Assembly (NCBI GenBank): GCA_002314515.1 | Contig: DCGB01000127.1 | Coordinates: 1-6,324 of the forward strand | Source of the DNA: Solobacterium sp. UBA1789 | GTDB taxonomy: Bacteria; Bacillota_I; Bacilli_A; Erysipelotrichales; Erysipelotrichaceae | DNA length: 6,324 nt | Direction: 5' to 3' | Part shown: positions 1 to 5,889 of the stretch, piece by piece | Layout: every line of letters begins with the position of its first letter | Numbering within the stretch: the first letter of the stretch is position 1 | Made by a program: the position numbers and the translations under genes | Notes under the pieces: generated by a model | Told to the model about the DNA's origin: nothing | The model's database searches: none | Seen by the model: the letters and a program-made list of their open reading frames with translations, nothing else

Positions 1-1
1 A

Positions 2-178
2 AATGAACATTTTACTTTTTATACTGAGGACGGTATGTATCAGGAGAGTCATTGTCAGCAGTTATTTTCCAGCGAGCTTATTTTAGAAAAAATGCAGAAG
101 ACAGGTTTTAATACAAGGATAATTGAAGAATTTATTCCTGATGAAAAAGTACTGGTGGTAGGTAGAAAGTATGAATAA
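2..178 (+). CDS. C-terminal end of a probable class I SAM-dependent methyltransferase (5' partial)
   Basis: An open frame enters from the left edge and ends at TAA 176-178, giving the last 58 residues of a protein. The visible part reads like the end of small class I methyltransferases: an acidic/aromatic strand (FYTEDGMYQESH), a helix (ELILEKMQKTGF, matching the usual 'E..L..L...GF'), and a final strand ending VLVVGRKYE, like the closing 'vgRK' strand of that fold. The SAM-binding motifs would lie outside the window, so neither substrate nor cofactor binding can be checked. The gene overlaps the dnaD start by 8 bp (171-178), so the two are probably co-transcribed and translationally coupled. 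The family call rests on a short C-terminal pattern only; the existence of the coding region is more certain than its function. Confidence 0.6.
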   Translation, partial: NEHFTFYTEDGMYQESHCQQLFSSELILEKMQKTGFNTRIIEEFIPDEKVLVVGRKYE

Positions 179-662
179 ATGGTATAAGGAAAGATATTTT
201 GATAGTGCCAGCTGGATACTGGAAAATATTGAAAAACTGCATATCAGCAGCGAAGAAGCAATGATACTGATTTTAATTGACTATGCCCAGCGTAAGAATA
301 TGCGCATCAGCATCGACTATCTGGCCAATAAGTTAAATAAAACCAAAGATGATATTGATAATTATCTGGCTCATCTTATTTCACTTTCCTATCTTCAGAT
401 AAACAGCGATAAAAAAGGGCTTTTATTTGATATTTCAAATCTCTTTGATTTTGAGGAAATCAAGGAAGCTGATAAAGACAGTTATGATTTGATTGAAGAT
501 CTGCTGGGAAAACCGCTTTCTCCATCCGAGCTGCAAAAGGCCAATGATTTAATAAACAGATATGGCAATGAAGCCCTTATTGAAGCTTTAAGGGTTGCGG
601 AGGCCTATCGTAAACATTCTTTAGCTTATGTTGAAGGAGTTCTGCGCAATAATGGAAAATAA
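171..662 (+). CDS. dnaD: DnaD-family primosomal replication protein (short form)
   Basis: DnaD is a Firmicutes replication-initiation and restart protein that helps load the replicative helicase onto DNA. This 163-residue protein has a winged-helix-like N-terminal part (about residues 12-80, with ISIDYLANKLNKT resembling a recognition region) and a C-terminal DnaD/DnaB_2 domain (about 104-160). The latter begins DSYDLIEDLLGKPLSPSE, the typical 'f...lgrpLSP.E', and ends AYVEGVLRNNGK. The usual YxxxIxxxW signature is only partly kept: Tyr153 and Val157 are present, but Asn161 is where Trp is expected. The protein then stops, lacking the C-terminal tail of the roughly 230-residue Bacillus subtilis DnaD. 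The start has only a weak Shine-Dalgarno (AGGTAG, 160-165) and lies inside the preceding gene, so coupling is likely. The following nth gene matches the dnaD-nth order of Bacillus, which supports the call. Confidence 0.88.
   Translation: MNKWYKERYFDSASWILENIEKLHISSEEAMILILIDYAQRKNMRISIDYLANKLNKTKDDIDNYLAHLISLSYLQINSDKKGLLFDISNLFDFEEIKEADKDSYDLIEDLLGKPLSPSELQKANDLINRYGNEALIEALRVAEAYRKHSLAYVEGVLRNNGK
634..639 (+). promoter_or_regulatory. Shine-Dalgarno that favours the 652 start of nth
   Basis: AAGGAG at 634-639 lies inside the end of dnaD, 12 bases before ATG 652. The in-frame ATG at 628 has no purine-rich site before it, and this ribosome site would fall within its coding sequence. The spacing is slightly long. 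The protein from 652 (MENKAQYIIN) also begins where endonuclease III proteins normally begin. Confidence 0.6.
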
Positions 663-1275
663 GGCTCAATACATAATCAATGAACTTGATAGACTTTTTC
701 CTGACGCTCATTGTGAACTTGTTCATCATAATGCTTTTGAGCTATTAATTGCGGTTGTTTTAAGTGCACAGACGACTGATGAGAGAGTCAATATGGTTAC
801 ACCATCATTATTTAAAAAGTATCCTGACGCTTTTTCTTTGGCTGATGCCCAGCTTCATGATGTTGAAGAAATAATAAAATCAATTGGTTTGTATCATAAT
901 AAGGCCAAAAATATTATAAATCTATCAATGTCACTTGTTGATAATTTTAAGGGTGTTGTCCCTGACAAGCGGGAAGATTTGGAATCTTTACCTGGTGTTG
1001 GTCGAAAAAGTGCCAATGTTGTCTTAAGTAATTGTTTTGATTATCCGGCTTTTGCGGTTGATACTCATGTTACCAGAGTTTCCAAGCGTTTAAAGATCGC
1101 AAAAGAGGAAGATGATGTTTTAATAATTGAAAAAAAACTGATGAAACTCTTCCCGAAATCAAGCTGGGGAAAGTTACATCATCAGTTTATCTTTTTTGGA
1201 CGTTATAAGTGTAAGGCCAAACAGCCTCTTTGTACTGATTGTCCTTTTATGAAGATTTGTGGTAAAGCTTCTTAG
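652..1275 (+). CDS. nth: Endonuclease III, [4Fe-4S] DNA glycosylase/AP lyase
   Basis: Base-excision-repair enzyme that removes oxidised pyrimidines and nicks abasic sites by beta-elimination. From ATG 652 it is 207 residues, close to the 211 of E. coli Nth. The helix-hairpin-helix is LPGVGRKSANVV, with the Schiff-base lysine at Lys119, followed by AVDTHVTRV with the catalytic aspartate at Asp137. The iron-sulphur loop is complete: Cys187, Cys194, Cys197 and Cys203 in the expected C-x6-C-x2-C-x5-C spacing. An in-frame ATG at 628 would add eight residues but lacks a ribosome site. The gene overlaps dnaD by 11 bp and probably shares its transcript. Its last 29 bp overlap the end of the convergent DUF1846 gene. 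The stop is TAG, whereas every other complete gene here ends in TAA. The enzyme appears intact and functional. Confidence 0.96.
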   Translation: MENKAQYIINELDRLFPDAHCELVHHNAFELLIAVVLSAQTTDERVNMVTPSLFKKYPDAFSLADAQLHDVEEIIKSIGLYHNKAKNIINLSMSLVDNFKGVVPDKREDLESLPGVGRKSANVVLSNCFDYPAFAVDTHVTRVSKRLKIAKEEDDVLIIEKKLMKLFPKSSWGKLHHQFIFFGRYKCKAKQPLCTDCPFMKICGKAS

Positions 1276-2731
1276 ATTGATAATTTGGGCTCATTGTTAG
1301 ATGCATGCCCAGTTTTTTTATGGTGTTGATATCTACTTCTGAGAGAATTACAGAAGAATGGATTTCGCAATTTGCCAGTTCATCCAAAGCTATCAAAGCC
1401 TGCTTACACATTTCATCTTCATTGGAACCAATGGCCAGAGCAACCAGGACTTCATCTGTATGCAAACGAGGATTATTGCCTTTCAGATAATGAGTCTTGA
1501 GTGTTTGAACTGGCTGAATGATTTCTTCGGACAATAATTTTACATCCGGTAATTTGGCAATAGCTTTGCATGCGTTTAATAGGGCTGCAGAAGATGCACC
1601 CATCAGTTTAGATGTTTTACCGGTAATAATCCGGCCATCATTTAGTTCAATCGCAACAGCTGGTTCACCGGTTTTTTTCGCCAGATTTTCAGCTGATGTG
1701 TATACTTTTCGACTATCAATAGAAACTTCAGCCTTGCGCATGATGGTTTCCAGTTTATAGATTTCGTTTTCATCAGCCTTATCTTTGGTTTGGTTTACGA
1801 TAGCTGCAAAATATCTTCTGACAATTTCATCACGTGAGGCCTGACAGCAGATATCGTTATCCTTAAGACAGAAACCAACCATATTAACACCCATGTCAGT
1901 TGGTGACTTATAGTATTCTTTGCCATTAATCCTGGTCATCAGCTGATTTAAAACCGGGAATACTTCGACATCACGGTTATAGTTGATGGCAATCTTTTGA
2001 TAGTTCTCCAGATGGAAGGGGTCAATCATGTTAATGTCATCCAAGTCAACGGTTGCTGCTTCGTAGGCAAGATTAACTGGATGATTTAATGGCAGATTCC
2101 AGACAGGGAAGGTTTCAAATTTGGCATAACCGGCTTTAATGCCGTTATTGTTATCGTGGTACATCTGCGAAAGGCAGGTTGCCATTTTTCCTGAACCTGG
2201 TCCTGGTGCCGTTACAACAACGATGTCGGCATTAGTGCTGATATATTCGTTACGGCCAAAACCCTTGGCTGAAAGTATTGTTTCAATATCATTTGGATAA
2301 TTGTCGATTGTATAATGATAGGCAACTTTATAACCGGAATTTTCCAATTGTTTACGCAGTTTTGTAGCTTCCAGCTGTTTTTTATAATGAGTGATGACAA
2401 TTCCACCGATTTTTAGACCTACAAGTTCAAAGGCATCAATCAAACGCTTTAAATCCTGAGAGTAGGTAATTCCCAAATCGGATCTGATCTTATTTTTTTC
2501 AATGTGATCCGCACTGATGACGACCATCATTTCAACGCGGTCTTTAAGCTTTAGTAACATGCGGATTTTTGCATCTGGTTCAAAGCCTGGTAATACACGG
2601 GAAGCGTGAAAATCATCAAATAATTTACCACCGAATTCAAGATAAAGTTTATTGAAATCGGCTACTCTTTCAGCAATTTTTGATGATTGCAGTTTGACAT
2701 ATTTCGCATTATCAAAGCCTAAATTTTTCAT
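1247..2731 (-). CDS. DUF1846 (UPF0371) family protein of unknown function
   Basis: A full-length 494-residue member of the DUF1846/UPF0371 family, conserved in Firmicutes and Actinobacteria and cytoplasmic by appearance (no signal peptide or membrane segment seen). Family hallmarks as I recall them run in order: GGKLFDDFHASRVLPGFEPDAK (34-55); the glycine-rich stretch TAPGPGSGKMATCLSQMYHD (174-193); FETFPVWNLPLNHPVNLAYE (205-224); NMIDPFHLE (234-242); MGVNMVGF (280-287); and the helix EIVRRY (302-307). GPGSGK (177-182) resembles a phosphate-binding loop but does not fit the Walker A consensus. No biochemical role can be given. The ATG at 2731 is the first possible start after an in-frame TGA and has no clear Shine-Dalgarno. 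The gene diverges from the dehydrogenase pair across 98 bp and overlaps nth by 29 bp tail to tail; no terminator was seen beyond its own stop. Confidence 0.93.
   Translation of the reverse strand: MKNLGFDNAKYVKLQSSKIAERVADFNKLYLEFGGKLFDDFHASRVLPGFEPDAKIRMLLKLKDRVEMMVVISADHIEKNKIRSDLGITYSQDLKRLIDAFELVGLKIGGIVITHYKKQLEATKLRKQLENSGYKVAYHYTIDNYPNDIETILSAKGFGRNEYISTNADIVVVTAPGPGSGKMATCLSQMYHDNNNGIKAGYAKFETFPVWNLPLNHPVNLAYEAATVDLDDINMIDPFHLENYQKIAINYNRDVEVFPVLNQLMTRINGKEYYKSPTDMGVNMVGFCLKDNDICCQASRDEIVRRYFAAIVNQTKDKADENEIYKLETIMRKAEVSIDSRKVYTSAENLAKKTGEPAVAIELNDGRIITGKTSKLMGASSAALLNACKAIAKLPDVKLLSEEIIQPVQTLKTHYLKGNNPRLHTDEVLVALAIGSNEDEMCKQALIALDELANCEIHSSVILSEVDINTIKKLGMHLTMSPNYQSKKLYHKSS
1285..1319 (+). 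terminator. Possible intrinsic terminator of the dnaD-nth operon, inside the convergent gene
   Basis: TTGGGC at 1285-1290 can pair with GCCCAG at 1307-1312 (four G-C pairs, one A-T and one G-T), followed directly by seven T at 1313-1319. Within the 16-base interval, CAT 1292-1294 can pair with ATG 1301-1303, shortening the loop to six bases. It starts ten bases after the nth stop codon, the right place for a terminator, but is also DUF1846 coding sequence on the other strand. The stem is modest, so this is a candidate only. Confidence 0.5.
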
Positions 2732-2771
2732 ACTGTTTCATCTTATCACAAAAAAAGTTTTTGGATTAATA

Positions 2772-2799
2772 AAGTACTTACTAATTTGTTTTTTTAGTA
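2772..2799. promoter_or_regulatory. Inverted repeats in the divergent intergenic region, possible operator
   Basis: The 98-bp gap between the divergent genes holds an 8-bp palindrome, AAGTACTT (2772-2779), directly adjoining an inverted repeat of TACTAA (2779-2784) and TTAGTA (2794-2799) separated by nine bases. The second arm runs into the -10 box of the dehydrogenase operon, so a bound regulator would block transcription. The region is very AT-rich, so short inverted repeats can arise by chance. No regulator gene is visible nearby. Confidence 0.3.
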
Positions 2800-2803
2800 T
2801 AAT
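2798..2803 (+). promoter_or_regulatory. Probable -10 box of the dehydrogenase operon promoter
   Basis: A perfect TATAAT lies 26 bases before the ATG at 2830, implying a transcript start near 2810 and a leader of about 20 bases, just enough to hold the AAAGGAG ribosome site (2817-2823). No good -35 hexamer sits 16-18 bases upstream (TACTTA at 2775-2780 is the best placed and is poor), so the promoter may need an activator or be weak. No convincing promoter for the divergent DUF1846 gene could be picked out. Confidence 0.55.
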
Positions 2804-2829
2804 ATATTAAAAAGACAAAGGAGAATATT

Positions 2830-4008
2830 ATGCGTTCTAAAGAGATGATGATTATTGGTGCCGGCAAGATTGGCAGAGGTTATTTAAGTGATCTTTATTC
2901 TGAAGCGGGTTTTCATTTGATTTTTGTCAACAGTAAAACAGATACTATTGATAAACTCAATGAAGCAGGTAAATATACAATATTCATATCTAATGGCGAT
3001 AAGCTTGATAAAAAGATTATCAGTGATTATGAAGCTTATGCCTTAAGTCGGGATTTTGATAAAATAGCTGATCGGCTTTGTGATATCGATATAGCTTCTA
3101 TTGCCTTATATCCATCAGCTTATGATGATGTTGCTGAGCTGATTGCCGAAGCGTGTCGCAGACGTTATAAAAAGAATATCTCTGAAGCTTTGAATTATGT
3201 CATGTTTGTCAATTATGTTCGTTCAGCAAAAATTATGAAAGAAAAAGTCAATAAACTTTTAAACGAAGAAGAAAATGCCTATTTTAAAGAACATATAGGC
3301 ATTACCGAAGCTTTAACACTCCGTGGAGGTATTCAACCTACGCCAGAAATGCTGGCGGAAGACCCTTTATGTATCTCAACCAATTATGGTCGTGTTATGC
3401 CAGTTGGTGATGAATTTGTCGGCGGCCGTCCAACAGAGATACCATTCTATAACTTTGTAGATAGAATAGAGGGCCGTCTTATTATTAAAGTCTGGTGTGG
3501 TAATATGCGTCACTGTACAACTGCTAATTGTGGTCAATTTTTAGGTTATACCTTTACTTATGAATGTGCCAATGATCCTTATGTTGTCAAAATCGTTGAA
3601 GGAGCTTCTAAGGAAGCCAATTATGGTGTCAAAATGGAGTATGGTTTTGAAGACAGTGATTTTCCAGGTAATGACTGGACCAGAATGCGTAATTCCAATG
3701 ATAAAGATTATGTCACCAGAGTTGCTGCTGATCCAATAAGAAAATTATCGCGTAATGAACGCTATATCGGACCGGCCTTATTATGTATGAAACATGGACA
3801 GGTACCATATTATTTGGCACGTGGTGCTGCTTATGAACTGCTGTTTAAAAATGATAAAGATGCAAATGCTGTCAAGTTACAGAAAATGATTAAGGAAGTC
3901 GGAATTGAAGAAGCCTTGTGGCAGGTATCTGGTCTTGATCGCAATATCAAACACGAAAAGGCTTTACATGAATTAATTATTAAGACTTATAATGAAATTA
4001 TAGATTAA
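2830..4008 (+). CDS. Mannitol dehydrogenase superfamily oxidoreductase, first tandem copy
   Basis: A 392-residue polyol-specific long-chain dehydrogenase, cytosolic, expected to interconvert a polyol (or polyol phosphate or sugar acid) and its keto form using a nicotinamide cofactor. The N-terminal Rossmann domain begins IIGAGKIGRG (8-17). The second domain carries the superfamily's catalytic K-x4-N-x2-H pattern as KVWCGNMRH (Lys220, Asn225, His228), and RKLSRNERYIGPA (304-316) matches the conserved 'RKL..nDR.i.P' segment. Length is near mannitol-1-phosphate 5-dehydrogenase (about 380) and below the roughly 480 of UxaB/UxuB. The end of the second strand reads FVNSK (32-36): Asn34 replaces the acidic residue typical of NAD enzymes, so NADP(H) use is possible. 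The start has a strong ribosome site, AAAGGAG six bases upstream. It lies 14 bp before a paralogue about 60% identical. The family is secure; the substrate is unknown, and annotation as mtlD would go beyond the evidence. Confidence 0.85.
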   Translation: MRSKEMMIIGAGKIGRGYLSDLYSEAGFHLIFVNSKTDTIDKLNEAGKYTIFISNGDKLDKKIISDYEAYALSRDFDKIADRLCDIDIASIALYPSAYDDVAELIAEACRRRYKKNISEALNYVMFVNYVRSAKIMKEKVNKLLNEEENAYFKEHIGITEALTLRGGIQPTPEMLAEDPLCISTNYGRVMPVGDEFVGGRPTEIPFYNFVDRIEGRLIIKVWCGNMRHCTTANCGQFLGYTFTYECANDPYVVKIVEGASKEANYGVKMEYGFEDSDFPGNDWTRMRNSNDKDYVTRVAADPIRKLSRNERYIGPALLCMKHGQVPYYLARGAAYELLFKNDKDANAVKLQKMIKEVGIEEALWQVSGLDRNIKHEKALHELIIKTYNEIID

Positions 4009-4022
4009 AAGGAGATAATTTT

Positions 4023-5210
4023 ATGCGTACTAGAGAAGTAATGATTATTGGTGCCGGTAAAATCGGACGCGGTTACTTAGCAGACGTTTTTACCAATGAA
4101 GGATTTCATCTGATTTTTGTCAATGGCAAACCTGATACAATTGACAAACTTAATGAAGCTGGCAAATATACAATTTTTACAACCGTTGATGGAGTTGCTA
4201 CATCCCGTCTTATTTCTGGATATGAAGCTTATTCCAGTTCTCGTGATTTTGATAAGGTTGTTGAACGCTTATCACAGATTGATTTAGCCTGTGTTGCGCT
4301 TTATCCAAATGCTTATGAGTCAGTTGCCGATGTTATTGCTGGGGCAACAAAAAAACGTATGCAGGATGGTGTTAAAGAACCATTAAATATCTGCATGTTT
4401 GTTAACTATGTCTTCACTGGACGTTTGATGAAAGAAAAAGTCAATGCTCGTCTTAACGATGAAGAAAAGGCTTATTTTAAAGATCATATTGGTATTATTG
4501 ATTCTCTGACCAGAAGAAATGGTTCTCAGCCAACTGATGAAATGCTGGCTCAGGATCCATTATGTATTTCAACTGGTGCTGGTAATATTCTGCCTGTTGG
4601 CGATGAATTTGTTGGCGGCCGTCCAAGTGATATCAAGGCTATGCAGTTTGTTGATAAGGCTGAGGGTCGTCTGGTTCTAAAAGTCTGGTGTGGCAATGTT
4701 CAGCATTGTACTCAGGCAAATATTGGTCAGTTTAAGGGTTATACATATATTTATGAATCAATGGCTGATCCGTATGTTCAGAAAATGTGTGCCGGCATTG
4801 CTCAGGAAGCCTGTGATGTTGTTCAGAAAATGTATGATTTTTCTGATGAAGATATGTATTCATCAAGACATCGCGATTATGAGGCTGCAATTCGTAATCG
4901 TGTGCCAGATCGTTTAACCAGAGTGGCTGCTGATCCATTAAGAAAATTATCACGTAATGAACGTTATATTGGTCCAGCTATGAAATGTTTTGAATATGGC
5001 ATTGTTCCATATTATTTATCAAGAGGTGCTGCATATGAACTTATTTTCCACAATGATGCTGATGCAAGTGCTGTAAAGATGCACCAGATGATTGATGAAC
5101 TGGGTGTAGAGGAAGCCTTATGGCAGATTTCAGGCCTTAAGAAAGAAGTTCCGCACGAAAAGGCTCTACATGAGCTGATTATCAAAAATTACTACGAGAT
5201 TATCGGATAA
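4023..5210 (+). CDS. Mannitol dehydrogenase superfamily oxidoreductase, second tandem copy
   Basis: A 395-residue paralogue of the gene just upstream, about 60% identical by eye overall and about 70% over the last 97 residues. It keeps the same architecture: Rossmann motif IIGAGKIGRG (8-17), catalytic KVWCGNVQH (Lys220, Asn225, His228), and RKLSRNERYIGPA (307-319). The cofactor position is again Asn34, followed by Gly-Lys. The copies align without gaps to about residue 270, then differ in a charged stretch (271-300 here) where this one is three residues longer; the catalytic core and C-terminus are again nearly the same. Both genes therefore look functional and may have split substrate ranges or form mixed oligomers (inference). 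AAGGAG (4009-4014) lies eight bases before the ATG, and a strong terminator starts within the stop codon. Substrate unknown, as for the first copy. Confidence 0.85.
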   Translation: MRTREVMIIGAGKIGRGYLADVFTNEGFHLIFVNGKPDTIDKLNEAGKYTIFTTVDGVATSRLISGYEAYSSSRDFDKVVERLSQIDLACVALYPNAYESVADVIAGATKKRMQDGVKEPLNICMFVNYVFTGRLMKEKVNARLNDEEKAYFKDHIGIIDSLTRRNGSQPTDEMLAQDPLCISTGAGNILPVGDEFVGGRPSDIKAMQFVDKAEGRLVLKVWCGNVQHCTQANIGQFKGYTYIYESMADPYVQKMCAGIAQEACDVVQKMYDFSDEDMYSSRHRDYEAAIRNRVPDRLTRVAADPLRKLSRNERYIGPAMKCFEYGIVPYYLSRGAAYELIFHNDADASAVKMHQMIDELGVEEALWQISGLKKEVPHEKALHELIIKNYYEIIG

Positions 5211-5235
5211 AGAAAGCCTAGGCTTTCTTTTTTTT
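5209..5235 (+). terminator. Strong intrinsic terminator ending the dehydrogenase pair
   Basis: Bases 5209-5230 form a perfect 22-bp palindrome centred on CCTAGG. Folded as RNA this gives a nine-base-pair stem (AAAGAAAGC with GCTTTCTTT) and a CTAG loop, running into eight T at 5228-5235. The stem uses the last two bases of the TAA stop codon, so translating ribosomes would cover its base. The next gene starts only 14 bases after the T run. Confidence 0.88.
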
Positions 5236-5249
5236 GATATCATTTAGAT

Positions 5250-5888
5250 ATGTCCTATTATGATGAATTATTTCTAAAAATTGATGATTTATTAAAAAAC
5301 AAGGATCAGAAAAAAGCTCTTGATCTGATTGAAGAAGAATTGAAGCTTCCTTATATTCCCAAGGATATTGAAGTTAAATTAAGAGAATACTATAACGATC
5401 TTTTTTTAAAGGATTCCTTTTCACACGAATTAAGTGATGAAGAAATTGAAGACTATCTGTTTAAGGATGAGATGCATCAATTGATTGCGGTAAATACTTT
5501 GGCAGATAAAAATTTAAGAAACTACCTGGAAATAGCAGAACATTATCTATGCAGTGAAGCTTTTGTTAATGCCAAAGTATTGCTGGTTGAATCTTTAATC
5601 AGACAGGAAATATCCACGGAAATCAGAATGTCTGAGAAGGGTATGGAATATTGTTTCATACCTAAATATCTTCTTTTGCCAGAAGAAAGCGATGGCTTTA
5701 TTGAAGCATTGAAAATAATTGAAGACTATTATTTAAAGGAACCAAGCAAAATCATTTTTAGCAAAGAATTATTATATAAAGAATGCTTATTGGCACTGCC
5801 AATAAGCTATACTATAGAAGAAAGTACCAAATTAGCTCATAACATTATTGAATATATCGAAAAATGTTTCGATGGGGAGGAAGAATAA
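5250..5888 (+). CDS. DUF3196-like helical protein of unknown function
   Basis: A 212-residue, acidic, apparently all-helical cytosolic protein with no signal peptide or membrane segment. The N-terminus (YYDELFLKIDDLL, then ALDLIEEELKLPYIPKD at about 23-39) resembles the opening of the DUF3196 family, which I associate with Erysipelotrichia and Mollicutes. The alternation of short amphipathic helices (for example 'NYLEIAEHYLCSEAFVNAKV', 91-110) suggests a TPR-like scaffold, so a protein-binding role is a reasonable guess but unproven. The ATG at 5250 is favoured because the family-like sequence starts at once, an in-frame TGA lies at 5235-5237, and the next Met is near residue 75. No Shine-Dalgarno precedes it and it begins 14 bases after a strong terminator, so how it is transcribed and translated is unclear. 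It is one base from the aldolase gene and probably co-transcribed with it. Confidence 0.65.
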   Translation: MSYYDELFLKIDDLLKNKDQKKALDLIEEELKLPYIPKDIEVKLREYYNDLFLKDSFSHELSDEEIEDYLFKDEMHQLIAVNTLADKNLRNYLEIAEHYLCSEAFVNAKVLLVESLIRQEISTEIRMSEKGMEYCFIPKYLLLPEESDGFIEALKIIEDYYLKEPSKIIFSKELLYKECLLALPISYTIEESTKLAHNIIEYIEKCFDGEEE

Positions 5889-5889
5889 A

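Noticed and set aside
628..651. Upstream ATG giving an eight-residue extension of Nth.
   Set aside because: No ribosome site precedes 628, AAGGAG at 634-639 suits ATG 652, and the longer form overlaps dnaD more without adding family-like sequence.
1210..1246. AGGC/GCCT hairpin on the minus strand just past the DUF1846 stop, as its terminator.
   Set aside because: The stem is only four base pairs and no T run follows it on that strand; it is nth coding sequence.
1305..1760. Plus-strand open frames opposite the DUF1846 gene (1305-1490 and 1518-1760).
   Set aside because: Antisense to a full-length conserved gene, with no start signals and low-quality protein sequence; they look like by-products of its codon use.
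2200..2217. GPGSGK in DUF1846 as a Walker A ATP-binding site.
   Set aside because: It does not meet GxxxxGK[ST] (Met follows the Lys) and no Walker B partner stands out; it is treated only as a glycine-rich family motif.
4690..4953. Open frames on both strands inside the second dehydrogenase (4690-4917 + and 4953-4732 -).
   Set aside because: They lie wholly within a well-supported conserved coding region, have no ribosome sites and resemble no known protein.
2830..5210. Recent DNA-level duplication or mobile-element origin for the dehydrogenase pair.
   Set aside because: The proteins differ at about 40% of positions, only short DNA stretches are shared, and no flanking repeats or transposase were seen; this is an old duplication.
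5234..5261. TTGATA (5234-5239) and TATTAT (5256-5261), 16 bases apart, as a promoter.
   Set aside because: The transcript would start inside the DUF3196-like gene, past the start that its family-like N-terminus requires, and there is no suitable later start nearby. Such matches are common by chance in AT-rich DNA.
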